A DNA stretch of 13,991 nucleotides. It comes from QYOJ01 sp043810345. GTDB lineage: Bacteria > Bacteroidota > Bacteroidia > Bacteroidales > FEN-979. Under the pieces are notes generated by a model. The model worked only from the letters and a program-made list of their open reading frames with translations. It did not search any database and was not told where the DNA came from. Made by a program: the position numbers and the translations under genes. Where the stretch lies: NCBI GenBank assembly GCA_043810345.1, contig JBDROF010000033.1:1-13991 (forward strand). Direction: 5' to 3'. This document shows, in pieces, positions 1 through 9,298 of this stretch. Positions within the stretch are counted from its first letter, which is position 1. Every line of letters starts with the position of its first letter.

Positions 1-212
1 GTGACACTGACCTGCCCTACCCAGAAGATGAACATCCACTTAATCATATCGGCTTTCACCTGAAAAAGGTCCTTCTTTGTTGCCAGTTCATCCATGTGCT
101 CGTCAAATTTTGTTTCAACCTTCGTTTCAACAAATTCTACCAGAGTTTTTGCTTCATTCTCTCCAATCTTGACTTTTAAGATATTGTAGAGATCAATTGT
201 TGTTACCGTCAT
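1..212 (-). CDS. Partial small coiled-coil protein, DUF1640/CCDC90-like (C-terminus outside window)
   Basis: An open frame runs on the minus strand from an ATG at 212 to the window edge without a stop, giving 70 residues. It begins MTVTTIDLYNILKVKIGENE, continues with a charged, Lys/Glu-rich stretch containing MDELATKKDLFQVKADMIKW, and enters a hydrophobic segment (WMFIFWVGQVSV) at the cut. Short bacterial proteins of the DUF1640/CCDC90-like type share this layout: a helical coiled coil with a 'LATKxDL...KADxIKW' stretch and a single C-terminal membrane helix. Their function is unknown. An in-frame ATG at 227 would add MRKII; I prefer 212 because the family normally starts just before the 'T-x-D' stretch. 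A TAnnTTTG element lies about 40 bp upstream. The family assignment is by eye from a fragment and remains tentative; that the frame is a real gene is more secure. Confidence 0.6.
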   Translation of the reverse strand, partial: MTVTTIDLYNILKVKIGENEAKTLVEFVETKVETKFDEHMDELATKKDLFQVKADMIKWMFIFWVGQVSV

Positions 213-255
213 AATGATTTTTCTCATTAATCCGGGAAACAGGTAAAAGGTTATA

Positions 256-263
256 CAAATTTA
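256..263 (-). promoter_or_regulatory. Bacteroidota-type -7 element upstream of the coiled-coil gene
   Basis: Read on the minus strand the bases are TAAATTTG, an exact match to the Bacteroidota sigma-ABfr -7 consensus TAnnTTTG. It lies in the 59-bp gap between the anmK stop (272) and the start at 212, so transcription would begin near 249 with a leader of roughly 35-40 nt. No TTG is seen at the usual -33 distance. It suggests the small gene is not merely read through from anmK. Confidence 0.45.
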
Positions 264-271
264 TTAAAAAA

Positions 272-1390
<1,119 letters not shown>

Positions 1391-1402
<12 letters not shown>

Positions 1403-1438
1403 TGCACATTATTGCACATCATTGCCATTATTGCTACG
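1391..1438. repeat. Decamer tandem repeat covering the murF-anmK gap and anmK start codon
   Basis: ATTGC recurs at 1391, 1401, 1411, 1421 and 1430, giving three 10-base units of ATTGCACMTY type followed by two shorter, diverged 9-base units. The array begins inside anmK codons 1-4, includes its ATG (1400-1402) and fills nearly all of the 37-bp gap to the murF stop at 1440. On the minus strand each of the first units reads as a GCAAT/ATG-containing decamer, which creates several out-of-frame ATGs just before the true start. It is unrelated in sequence and period to the heptamer array in the same gene. Confidence 0.8.
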
Positions 1439-1439
1439 A

Positions 1440-2729
1440 TTATAAGCATTCAATAATCTCTTCCAGGTGGATGCCGCGGGAGGCTTTGAGCAGGATGTTG
1501 GCATGCTCGATGCGGTTAGCGGCGAACCACTCTTTCGCTTCCAGACTGTTTTTAAATGAGAGCCACCCGGGATTGACATTGAGTTCCGAGAAGACGGGTC
1601 CAACCAGGAAAACCTGGTGAATATTCAGATTATCAAGCAGTTCCAGGATCCTGAGGTGTTCCTGTTCCGTTTCACTCCCCAGTTCAAGCATATCGCCAAG
1701 GATGGCGATCTTATCTGACGGGAAAGCGTTGTCGAAATCCTTCAGGGCAGGTACCATACTGCTCGGATTGGCGTTGTAAGCATCCAGTACCAGGAGGTTG
1801 TGTGTCGTTTGATGCAACTGGGAGCGGTTATTGGCTGGAGTATATGCTTCGATCGCTTGTGCAAGTTCGTTGACCGGGACTTCAAAATGAAATCCAATGG
1901 AGGCTGCACTCAACAGGTTCAGGGCATTAAATGAGCCAAAGAGGAGGGACCGGAGCTGCTGTTTTTGATTGTCAGGGAAGGTAACATCTATGGCCAGCTT
2001 TCCTGATTCAGGCACGATTTTACCTGAAGTAGCGGCATCCGGGATCAAACCGTAGGTGATTTTCCCAAGGCCGGTTGCATGATCCATCAGCAATGCGTCG
2101 GCAGCGTTGATAAAGACCTCTCCCTGATGGTTCTTCAGGAAGGTGTAGAGTTCTGTTTTGGCCCTGACTACCCCTTCGAATCCCCCAAATCCCTCCAGGT
2201 GAGCCCGGCCGATGTTGGTGATCAATCCATGGGTTGGTTTTGCCAGTTCGCAGAGGAAAGCGATCTCTCCCGGATGATTGGCTCCCATTTCGATCACTGC
2301 CATTTCAGTTTCGGGGAGGATGGAGAGCAGGGCGAGCGGAACCCCGATATGGTTATTCAGGTTACCGGTGGTTGAGATAGTCCGGTATCGTGTGGTGAGG
2401 ACCGCATGAACCAGCTCTTTGGTAGTGGTTTTTCCGTTGCTTCCGGTAATGCCGATCACCGGAACAGCCAGCTGTTCCCGGTGATGCCTTGCCAGTTGTT
2501 GCAGGCTTTGCAACACATCATCAACCAGGATATACCGGCGATCTGTGACGATGGCAGCATCATCCACCACGGCCAGGGCGGCTCCCTGTTCCAACGCGTT
2601 TGCAGCAAACCGGTTCCCATCGAAATGTTCCCCTTTCAGGGCGAAAAAAATGGAGCGGGGCGGAACCTGCCGGCTGTCGGTTGTAATGACAGAGAATTGC
2701 TGATAGAGGGTATAGAGTTTTTTTATCAT
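1440..2729 (-). CDS. murF: UDP-N-acetylmuramoyl-tripeptide--D-alanyl-D-alanine ligase MurF
   Basis: MurF is the cytoplasmic ATP-dependent ligase that adds D-Ala-D-Ala to UDP-MurNAc-tripeptide, completing the soluble peptidoglycan precursor. The 429-residue protein has the Mur ligase order: N-terminal UDP-binding domain with TTDSRQVPPRSIFFALKGE (16-34) and FDGNRFA (36-42), the ATP-binding P-loop GITGSNGKTTTKE (93-105), TGNLNNHIGVPL (121-132), AVIEMGANHPGEI (144-156), TNIGRAHLEGFG (161-172), and the C-terminal domain with LDAYNANPSSM and AILGDMLELG. I start at the ATG at 2729 (MIKKLYTLYQQF) because relatives begin with this hydrophobic helix. An upstream ATG at 2783 would add 18 residues without family support. 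It lies 97 bp downstream of gldJ and 37 bp upstream of anmK, all on the minus strand. A murF gene beside gldJ is a recurring Bacteroidota arrangement. Confidence 0.96.
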   Translation of the reverse strand: MIKKLYTLYQQFSVITTDSRQVPPRSIFFALKGEHFDGNRFAANALEQGAALAVVDDAAIVTDRRYILVDDVLQSLQQLARHHREQLAVPVIGITGSNGKTTTKELVHAVLTTRYRTISTTGNLNNHIGVPLALLSILPETEMAVIEMGANHPGEIAFLCELAKPTHGLITNIGRAHLEGFGGFEGVVRAKTELYTFLKNHQGEVFINAADALLMDHATGLGKITYGLIPDAATSGKIVPESGKLAIDVTFPDNQKQQLRSLLFGSFNALNLLSAASIGFHFEVPVNELAQAIEAYTPANNRSQLHQTTHNLLVLDAYNANPSSMVPALKDFDNAFPSDKIAILGDMLELGSETEQEHLRILELLDNLNIHQVFLVGPVFSELNVNPGWLSFKNSLEAKEWFAANRIEHANILLKASRGIHLEEIIECL

Positions 2730-2759
2730 ATCTGGAGAGAAACAGCAGGTAAGAATAGT

Positions 2760-2797
2760 AAAAAAGGCCACAGCAGGGGCCATTCATGAATTGCCCC
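2760..2797 (-). terminator. Possible weak terminator/attenuator between gldJ and murF
   Basis: On the minus strand GGCC (2781-2778), an 8-base loop and GGCC (2769-2766) are followed by six T (2765-2760), the form of a short intrinsic terminator. An overlapping, longer hairpin is possible at 2776-2797 (GGGGC...GCCCC with inner ATT/AAT pairs, one mismatch, loop CATG), so the two stems are mutually exclusive. The T-tracted stem is only 4 bp, and murF has no clear promoter of its own in this gap, so full termination seems unlikely. Confidence 0.25.
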
Positions 2798-2826
2798 AAC
2801 TACAAAATTTTGTTGAATCTATTTGT

Positions 2827-4296
2827 TTACTTGGGATACTCTCCGCCGACCCGGGTCATGGCACACCGGAAGCCAATGGCATCGGATGCTTCACTTTCAT
2901 CGAGAAATCTCCGGGTGCTGGGGCTCAGGTAGTAGGCTGGATCTTTCCAACTGGCTCCTTTGTATACCCTCGCCCTGTCAGTGATCAGCGAGGTTACCCC
3001 ATACTGGTACATAAGATCGGTAGAGAGGGTGTCGGGTGTTTTGGTCCAATCCTCTTCATTGATCAGCGACTCATAATCACCGTCGAGGTAGTTGATCACA
3101 TCGGCGGTGCGGTAATTTTTCCGGTTCATGGCTTCAGCCGGGGAAACAGGACGATATTTCATCCGGCCCAGGCTGTCTTTTTCGGCGAGGAATCCCTCTT
3201 CATCCGTTTCGGGTGTCATGTACACATTGCCACGGAAAGGCCTGAGGCCGGCCACGTAGTATGAGGTCAGGGGGCGGTATACATCCAGAACCCATTCACT
3301 TACGTTCCCCCCCATGTTATAAAGGCCATAGTCGTTGGGGAAGTAGGATCCGCAGGGGGCAGGGATGTCGGCACCATCGTTCAGGTTTCCGGCCACACCC
3401 ATGTAGTCACCGGGTCCGCGTTTGAAGTTATCCATGAAACTGCCGTAGTACCTTGATTCGCTGGTTCGTACGTAGTTGCCGTTCCAGGGGTAGTTTTTCT
3501 TCTCTACCACCCGTTCATAGAGCGTGTTGCCAATCAGGCCCAGGGCGGCATATTCCCATTCGGCTTCGGTCGGGAGGCGGTATTTGGGGAGCATGATGCC
3601 GTCTTCCATCTTCACTTTCCGGCTTCCTGTTCCGTTTGGATTCAGATCGGGCATCGGTTTGTCAACCAATCCTTCGTATTGCCCGGCCAGATAGGCTTCT
3701 GTATTGAAGTTGTTTTCATTCTTTTGTGCCGGATCCATGGCGAGGATGCCTTTTTTGATCAGCAGCATCTCATTCACCCGGTTGGTTCTCCACGCAGTAT
3801 AATCACCGGCCTGGATCCAGGTAACGCCCACCACCGGATAGTTGCGGTATGCCGGATGACGGAAATAATACTCAACCAGTGGTTCGTCGTAAGCCAGTTT
3901 GTCGCGCCACACCAGGGTGTCGGGCAGAGCTTTCCGGTATACCCCCGGATAGTCTGTGGCATAAACCCGGTGGAGCCAGTAAAGGTATTCAAGGTAGTCG
4001 AGGTTCCGGACTTCCGTTTCATCCATATAGAAGCTGGCGACAGTGACTTTGCGTGGCTGATTGTTCCATTCATACATCACATCATCCTGGGTCAGGCCCA
4101 TGGTGTAGTTGCCTCCTTCAATAAAAACCAATCCGGGACCCGTTTGTTGTCCCTGAAAAGTTCGTACTTCAAACCCGCCATTCTTGGGATCATTGTAAGC
4201 CCAGCCGGTGGTACTGGAGGTCTCCTTCTTACAGGAAGAGGCCAACAGGATCACCGCGATCAGGGTGCTGAGTTGAAGAATTTGTTGGATTTTCAT
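2827..4296 (-). CDS. gldJ: Gliding motility/T9SS lipoprotein GldJ
   Basis: GldJ is an outer-membrane lipoprotein facing the periplasm with a formylglycine-generating-enzyme-like (SUMF1) fold. In Flavobacterium it is required for gliding and stabilises the T9SS component GldK. The 489-residue product starts MKIQQILQLSTLIAVILLASSC, a lipoprotein signal with lipobox LASSC and lipid-modified Cys22. Fold landmarks are GGNYTMG (61-67), SFYMDETEVRN (88-98), YPVVGVTWIQA (153-163), YRLPTEAEWEYAALG (239-253), YGLYNMGGNVSEWVLDVY (323-340), KGASWKDPAYYLSPSTRR near the end and GFRCAM (475-480). The ATG at 4296 is preferred over a TTG three codons upstream. GldK/PorK is a close paralogue, but gldK is normally followed by gldLMN; murF downstream and porU nearby favour GldJ. 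Family members are not known to act as enzymes. A TAnnTTTG promoter element precedes it. Confidence 0.9.
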   Translation of the reverse strand: MKIQQILQLSTLIAVILLASSCKKETSSTTGWAYNDPKNGGFEVRTFQGQQTGPGLVFIEGGNYTMGLTQDDVMYEWNNQPRKVTVASFYMDETEVRNLDYLEYLYWLHRVYATDYPGVYRKALPDTLVWRDKLAYDEPLVEYYFRHPAYRNYPVVGVTWIQAGDYTAWRTNRVNEMLLIKKGILAMDPAQKNENNFNTEAYLAGQYEGLVDKPMPDLNPNGTGSRKVKMEDGIMLPKYRLPTEAEWEYAALGLIGNTLYERVVEKKNYPWNGNYVRTSESRYYGSFMDNFKRGPGDYMGVAGNLNDGADIPAPCGSYFPNDYGLYNMGGNVSEWVLDVYRPLTSYYVAGLRPFRGNVYMTPETDEEGFLAEKDSLGRMKYRPVSPAEAMNRKNYRTADVINYLDGDYESLINEEDWTKTPDTLSTDLMYQYGVTSLITDRARVYKGASWKDPAYYLSPSTRRFLDESEASDAIGFRCAMTRVGGEYPK

Positions 4297-4333
4297 CTGG
4301 TTCAATTTTATTGGTGGATGATGAAATTGCCTG

Positions 4334-4341
4334 CAAAAATA
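4334..4341 (-). promoter_or_regulatory. Bacteroidota-type promoter of gldJ
   Basis: On the minus strand TATTTTTG matches TAnnTTTG exactly, and 19 bases further upstream (4361-4363) is TTC, two of three matches to the -33 TTG at the correct spacing. Transcription would start near 4327, leaving a leader of about 30 nt to the ATG at 4296. The site lies in the 75-bp gap after the porP/sprF stop, so gldJ-murF-anmK can be transcribed separately from porP/sprF. Confidence 0.6.
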
Positions 4342-4371
4342 GTAAATTCTCTTAAAATTCGAACTATATAA

Positions 4372-5364
4372 CTAAAATCCGGGGCACTTTATTGCCCGGA
4401 GGCGTCTTCTTTTTTCAATACAGGGGAACTGCCACGAAGCAGAGATCTCATGTGCCCCACCCGTAGCGCCTTTCAGGTTGCTGATCGTGATGTCGTAGCT
4501 GTACCCGACACGGAGGTTCTTGTAGTGAACCCCGAGGAAGGGAATGACCGCATCAGCGTTCTCGAAATTATAACGGAACCATAACCCGCCAACAAAGGGA
4601 TCGAAGGTAAGGTAGAAACCAACATTGAGTTGATGGTACCTGAACTGTTGCTGATAGAGGATGTTGGGGGAGATAGAAAATTCCCTGTCCTCATCCAGGC
4701 TTCCCCCTTTTTTCAGGTTGATCACCGATCCGGCATGAACGGTAATCTTCCTGTAAAGCTGCGAAGTGGCATCTGAATAAAATCCAATGCCGGGCTGGGT
4801 TAGGTGAGAGACAGATACACCCCCGTAGATCAGGTCTTCGTAGCCGATAAATACCCCGGCCGAAAAATCGGGAACGCCCACACTGGCCCTGTCGGGCTGC
4901 TTCTCAGAAGTGGGTAGCACAAAGCCATTCAGGGGATCGATCATATCCTCGAAAAGCAGGTTCTCCCAAACCAGCCTTCGCTGGTAATAGGTCGCCTGAA
5001 GAGCGGCACTCGCATAAATCCGGCTGGTGATGTTGAATTTATAGGCGTACATCAGGCTGATCATGGTGGTATTGAGATTCCCCCCTCCTGTCCGGTCGGC
5101 CGTAAAAAGTAACCCAACCCCGCCATGGAGAAAATCCACATATTGATCGTAAGAGGCGTTGTAGGTGATGAAAGCTTGCTCCACAGATGGCCACTGATTC
5201 CGGTAACTGGCTATGAGCCTGGGACAGATGGGAGCACCTGCCAGAGCAGGATTAAGGTAGAGAGGATTGGCATAGAATTGCGAGAATTGTGGATCCTGGG
5301 CGACAAGCGGGATCACCGGAAACAGGAAAAATAGTAATGGAAGTGAAACAACCTTTTTTACCAT
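4372..5364 (-). CDS. PorP/SprF-family type IX secretion outer-membrane protein
   Basis: Family members are outer-membrane beta-barrel proteins that partner with T9SS components or with giant secreted adhesins; SprF, for example, is needed for secretion of the adhesin SprB. The 330-residue protein opens with a signal peptide MVKKVVSLPLLFFLFPVIPLVAQ (cleavage probably after Ala22) followed at once by the family hallmark DPQFSQFYANPLYLNPALAG (24-43). The rest alternates aromatic and polar residues as expected for beta strands (GGVGLLF, FSAGVFIGYEDLIYGGVSVSH, LRVGYSYDITISNLKG). It ends AIKCPGF, close to the Cys-Pro-x-Phe end I recall from other family members. The ATG at 5364 is chosen over upstream frame extension to 5454 because the signal peptide begins there. 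It is divergent from porU and precedes gldJ. Whether it is the core PorP or an accessory SprF-type paralogue cannot be told; core porP is usually with porK/L/M/N, so an accessory copy is as likely. Confidence 0.9.
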   Translation of the reverse strand: MVKKVVSLPLLFFLFPVIPLVAQDPQFSQFYANPLYLNPALAGAPICPRLIASYRNQWPSVEQAFITYNASYDQYVDFLHGGVGLLFTADRTGGGNLNTTMISLMYAYKFNITSRIYASAALQATYYQRRLVWENLLFEDMIDPLNGFVLPTSEKQPDRASVGVPDFSAGVFIGYEDLIYGGVSVSHLTQPGIGFYSDATSQLYRKITVHAGSVINLKKGGSLDEDREFSISPNILYQQQFRYHQLNVGFYLTFDPFVGGLWFRYNFENADAVIPFLGVHYKNLRVGYSYDITISNLKGATGGAHEISASWQFPCIEKRRRLRAIKCPGF

Positions 5365-5461
5365 CCGGTGTTTATTAAATGGATGTCTGCTGTTTTCGGA
5401 CCACAATATTACGAAAAATAAACCGTTTTTTAATCTAACTCTTGTCGATCTCATTTAGCGT
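5365..5461. promoter_or_regulatory. Divergent intergenic region between porP/sprF and the first porU
   Basis: This 97-bp AT-rich gap must hold start signals for both directions. On the minus strand, TAATATTG (5411-5404) matches the -7 consensus TAnnTTTG in five of six defined positions, and TTA lies 19 bases upstream (5433-5431) in the -33 position, giving porP/sprF a leader of roughly 30 nt. On the plus strand I find no good TAnnTTTG match before the porU start at 5462, so that promoter is either degenerate or uses another sigma factor. No convincing operator palindrome is visible. Confidence 0.4.
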
Positions 5462-8400
5462 ATGCCAAGATATAAAACCCTTAACCTGATCAGTATCCTG
5501 ATGTTGAGTTTGGTGATGGGAACCTGGGCACAACCTTCCGGAGCCGGTTCTATCCCTCCGCTGACAATCCAGAAGACCCTTCAATGGAAGCCGGTAACGG
5601 CAGTGGAGGTTACTCCTGGGGAGTGGGCGCCCCTGTTAACATTTGAAGGATCTGCGATGACAGATGCCACGGGGAGACTTCCTGTATTCTTTCACCGGAG
5701 TCCTCTTCCCGACATCCGTGGTGTGATCAACCAGGTGTACCTCAGCTCTGTGGTCTATCAACCACTTACGCCTCCTGAGATCCTTGCGATTGATGAGGAG
5801 GTAAACATTCCCGCCACCATTGAGCCTGCCGCCGGGATTGTGAAACAACGAAAAGTCCCCTTTACCGAGATCTCGTTCCTGCCGTTCAGGAAAAATCCTG
5901 AAAATGGAATGATCGAGAAGGTGGTCTCTTTCATCCTGACCTGCGATTTTGAAGAGGCCGGTCCGGCCGTTTCCTCTTCTTTACAGGCTGCGTATGCGGA
6001 ACATTCTGTACTGGCTACCGGATCGTGGTATAAATATTCAGCTTCCGGCAATGGGGTTTATCTGCTCTCGTATGATGATCTTCTCAGCGCGGGGATAAAC
6101 GTTGCCGGGATCGATGCCCGGACCATCAAGATTTATGGTAACGGGGGTGGCATGCTTCCTGAAGCCAACGATGCTCCCCGGGTTGACGATCTTCGAGAGT
6201 TATCCATCCAGGTGATGGGAGAAGAGGACGGCCAGTTCAATCAGGGAGATTACATCCTCTTCTACGGAGAGTCACAGAATATCTGGTATTACAGTAGCCC
6301 CGAGGGATTATTCAGGCACCGGAAGAATATCTATGCTGACAATACTTACTACTTCCTTACATTCGGCGGGGTCAACGGCAAACGGTTGATCTTTGAACCC
6401 GGAACGTCCGACCTGCCCACTCACACCATAACCCGGTTCAATGATTATGCCTTTTATGAGAAAGATGACATCAACCTGATCAAATCGGGACGGGAGTGGT
6501 ACGATGTGGAATATTTTGATGTCACCACCAAGCGAAACTACTCCTTCGCTTTCCCTGATCTTGATCAGAACTATCCGGTGTATATTACCACCCGTGTAGC
6601 TGCCCGGTCGATAGTGGGTAACAGCGGATTTAACGTAATGGTCAATGGACAGTCCCTTCTCAATATCTCAATTGCCAAGGTGTCGGGAGATTTCCTGGCA
6701 ACTTTTGCCCGCGAAAAGATGGAGACAGGCAGCATCCTGGTCACCAAACCGGCCATCGATGTTGAGCTGACCTATAACAAACCGGGAACTGCGGCAGTGG
6801 GGTATTTGAATTACCTGGAGGTCAATGTGCTGAGAAAGCTGAAACTAAGCGGAAGTCAGCTGTTATTCCGTTCCATCGAATCAGCCGGGAGAGACCGCAT
6901 CTCGGAGTTCAGGCTGACCACCCAGGGACAACAGGTTCAGGTGTGGGATGTCACCCGTCCCGACAGCGTACTGCTTATCCAGACCAATGTGGCCGGAACG
7001 GTTTGTTCGTTCCGTTTGCCTACCGATACCCTTCGTGAGTTTGTGGCTTATGACGGTTCGGGATTCCTGAGGCCGGATTATGTAGGCCGGGTGGAGAATC
7101 AGGATCTTCATGGAGCCGGTATTTACGAGTATGTGATGGTGGCCTATCCTGCTTTCGTTCCGGAAGCAGAACGGCTGGCGCAATTCCACCGGGAGAAGAA
7201 CGGAATGGCGGTCCTGATCACTACTCCTCAAAAGATCTTCAATGAGTTCTCCTCCGGCGCGCAGGATCTTTCCGCCATCCGGGACTTCATGCGTATGATG
7301 TATGACCGGGGGCCATCGGGAGAAGAGCCCAAATACCTTCTGCTGGTTGGAGATGCCTCCTTCGACTACAAAAACCGGGAGGAGAACAACACCAATTTTG
7401 TGCTGGCCTACCAATCCCCGGAATCTCTCGATCCGGTCGATTCCTATGTGACCGATGACTACTTCGCCCTTCTCGACAATACAGAGGGTCAGGGCACAGG
7501 CGGGAGCCTTGATCTGGGCGTGGGACGCCTGCCGGTGATGTCGGTTCAGGAGGCCATTGAAGCGGTAGATAAGATTCTGCATTACTGTTCGGAGAGCGAT
7601 TTGGTGAAGAACGATTGGCGCAACGTAGTGTGCTTTGTCGCTGATGATGGTGATGGAAACCTCCATATGAACCAGGTGCAGAGCCTTGCCGGATTGGTAT
7701 CCGCACAACATCCGGTCTACAATATCGACAAGATCTACCTGGATGCCTACCAGCAGATCTCCACACCGGGCGGACAACGTTGTCCGGAAGTGAATGATGC
7801 CATCAACAAGCGGATGGATAAGGGTGCCATGATCATCAACTACACCGGTCATGGAGGAGAGCTGGGCTGGGCCCATGAGCGGGTACTCGAGGTGCCGGAT
7901 ATCAGGGCGTGGACCAACTTCGACAACATGCCTGTATTCGTTACTGCTACCTGCGAATTCAGCCGGTATGATGACCCGGGACGGGTTTCTGCCGGAGAGT
8001 GGGTATTTCTAAATCCGAACGGTGGTGGGATTGCGCTCTTTACCACTACCCGACCTACCTTCGCCGGAAGCAACTTTGCCCTGGCCTCGAATTTTTACAA
8101 CGTAGCCTTTGACAGGGTTAACGGTGAGTACCTGCGGATGGGAGACCTGATCCTTTTATCCAAAAACAATACCTCCTCTTCGGCCAATACAAGAAAATTC
8201 GTCCTGCTGGGAGATCCGGCTCTGAAGATGGCCTATCCCAACCTCAACGTGGTTACCACCGCCATTACGACTGATACCCTGATGGCTCTTTCAGAGGTGA
8301 CCATCTCCGGAGAGGTGCAAACCGAAAACGGCTCCCTGGCTTCAGATTTTCATGGGCTGGTGTTTCCCACGGTCTTTGATAAGCCCTCGGAGATTATGAC

Positions 8401-9298
8401 ACTGGGCAACGATGGGGATATTCCGATCAAGTTCCTGGTTCAAAAGAATCAGATCTACAAGGGGAAGGTGCTGGTTACCGACGGCCAGTTCAGCTTCAGC
8501 TTCATCATACCCAAAGACATCGCCTACAAATTCGGAACCGGGAAAATAAGCTATTATGCCCGAAACCAGGAAACAGATGCCAACGGCTTCGACACCTCGG
8601 TGGTTGTTGGAGGTTTTAATCCTCTGGCTATCACGGACGAACAGGGCCCCAACATCACTTTGTACATGAATGATATCAGGTTTGTTTCGGGTGGGATCAC
8701 CAGCCAGAATCCGGTGTTGCTCGCTTCTATCGCCGACGAATCAGGCATCAATACGGTGGGGAATGGCATCGGTCACGACATTACTGCCATACTCGATGGG
8801 GATTCGCAAAACCCGCAGATCCTAAACGATTACTACGTCGCCGACCTCGACACATACAAGAGTGGCTGGATCAGTTATCCCTATTATCATCTTCCTGAAG
8901 GCAGGCACTCCATAACACTTAAGGTGTGGGATGTATTCAATAACTCTTCCGAAGCAGTCATCAGTTTTGTGGTTTACGGAACCGGGGAGTTCGTAATGGA
9001 CCATCTTTACAATTACCCCAATCCTTTCCGGGAGCAAACGACCTTTTCGATGGAGACGAACCAGACGAATATGAATGTGGAGATCGAGGTCCAGATCTAC
9101 ACGATGTATGGAAAACTGCTGAAGACCATTCGAAAAACACAATTCATCCACGGTTACCGTATCGAGCCGTTGGTATGGGACGGAGTGGCAGATAGCGGAT
9201 GGAAGGTAAGCACAGGTACGTATGTTTACCGTGCCACCTTAAGACTTCCGGACGGATCCATGAATGCAGCCACAGCAAAACTTGTTGTGATCCGGTAA
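5462..9298 (+). CDS. porU: Type IX secretion sortase PorU, first copy (C25 peptidase, long form)
   Basis: PorU is the surface sortase of the T9SS: it cleaves the C-terminal signal domain of cargo and transfers the cargo to A-LPS, working with PorV. The 1278-residue protein has a signal peptide ending near MGTWA|Q (about residue 23), then an extra beta-rich N-terminal domain (about 24-175). The part shared with the second copy starts at SVLATGSWYKY, followed by YGNGGGMLPEAND (225-237). The gingipain-like catalytic region has LVGDASFDYKNR (628-639), catalytic His797 in YTGHGGE and Cys831 in ATCEFSRYD. Ig-like/beta modules follow, then a C-terminal T9SS domain from about 1180 (YNYPNPF ... YGKLLKTI ... 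WDG ... STGTYVYRA ... KLVVIR). The start at 5462 gives a normal positively charged signal peptide. It heads the plus-strand operon; 11 bp separate it from the second porU. Which copy is the housekeeping sortase is unknown. Confidence 0.93.
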   Translation: MPRYKTLNLISILMLSLVMGTWAQPSGAGSIPPLTIQKTLQWKPVTAVEVTPGEWAPLLTFEGSAMTDATGRLPVFFHRSPLPDIRGVINQVYLSSVVYQPLTPPEILAIDEEVNIPATIEPAAGIVKQRKVPFTEISFLPFRKNPENGMIEKVVSFILTCDFEEAGPAVSSSLQAAYAEHSVLATGSWYKYSASGNGVYLLSYDDLLSAGINVAGIDARTIKIYGNGGGMLPEANDAPRVDDLRELSIQVMGEEDGQFNQGDYILFYGESQNIWYYSSPEGLFRHRKNIYADNTYYFLTFGGVNGKRLIFEPGTSDLPTHTITRFNDYAFYEKDDINLIKSGREWYDVEYFDVTTKRNYSFAFPDLDQNYPVYITTRVAARSIVGNSGFNVMVNGQSLLNISIAKVSGDFLATFAREKMETGSILVTKPAIDVELTYNKPGTAAVGYLNYLEVNVLRKLKLSGSQLLFRSIESAGRDRISEFRLTTQGQQVQVWDVTRPDSVLLIQTNVAGTVCSFRLPTDTLREFVAYDGSGFLRPDYVGRVENQDLHGAGIYEYVMVAYPAFVPEAERLAQFHREKNGMAVLITTPQKIFNEFSSGAQDLSAIRDFMRMMYDRGPSGEEPKYLLLVGDASFDYKNREENNTNFVLAYQSPESLDPVDSYVTDDYFALLDNTEGQGTGGSLDLGVGRLPVMSVQEAIEAVDKILHYCSESDLVKNDWRNVVCFVADDGDGNLHMNQVQSLAGLVSAQHPVYNIDKIYLDAYQQISTPGGQRCPEVNDAINKRMDKGAMIINYTGHGGELGWAHERVLEVPDIRAWTNFDNMPVFVTATCEFSRYDDPGRVSAGEWVFLNPNGGGIALFTTTRPTFAGSNFALASNFYNVAFDRVNGEYLRMGDLILLSKNNTSSSANTRKFVLLGDPALKMAYPNLNVVTTAITTDTLMALSEVTISGEVQTENGSLASDFHGLVFPTVFDKPSEIMTLGNDGDIPIKFLVQKNQIYKGKVLVTDGQFSFSFIIPKDIAYKFGTGKISYYARNQETDANGFDTSVVVGGFNPLAITDEQGPNITLYMNDIRFVSGGITSQNPVLLASIADESGINTVGNGIGHDITAILDGDSQNPQILNDYYVADLDTYKSGWISYPYYHLPEGRHSITLKVWDVFNNSSEAVISFVVYGTGEFVMDHLYNYPNPFREQTTFSMETNQTNMNVEIEVQIYTMYGKLLKTIRKTQFIHGYRIEPLVWDGVADSGWKVSTGTYVYRATLRLPDGSMNAATAKLVVIR

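Noticed and set aside
2730..2783. MurF start at 2783 (MAPAVAFF...)
   Set aside because: MurF relatives begin at the MIKKLYTLYQQF helix; the extra 18 residues have no family support.
2827..4296. GldK/PorK instead of GldJ
   Set aside because: The two share the fold, but no gldL/M/N follows and the porU/murF neighbourhood is that of gldJ. Not excluded by sequence alone.
5365..5454. PorP/SprF start upstream at 5454
   Set aside because: It would place 30 charged residues before a clean signal peptide and cover the putative -7 element of the same gene.
6881..7876. 331-codon minus-strand open frame inside the first porU
   Set aside because: Antisense to the conserved catalytic region of PorU; composition and lack of any motif mark it as a shadow frame.
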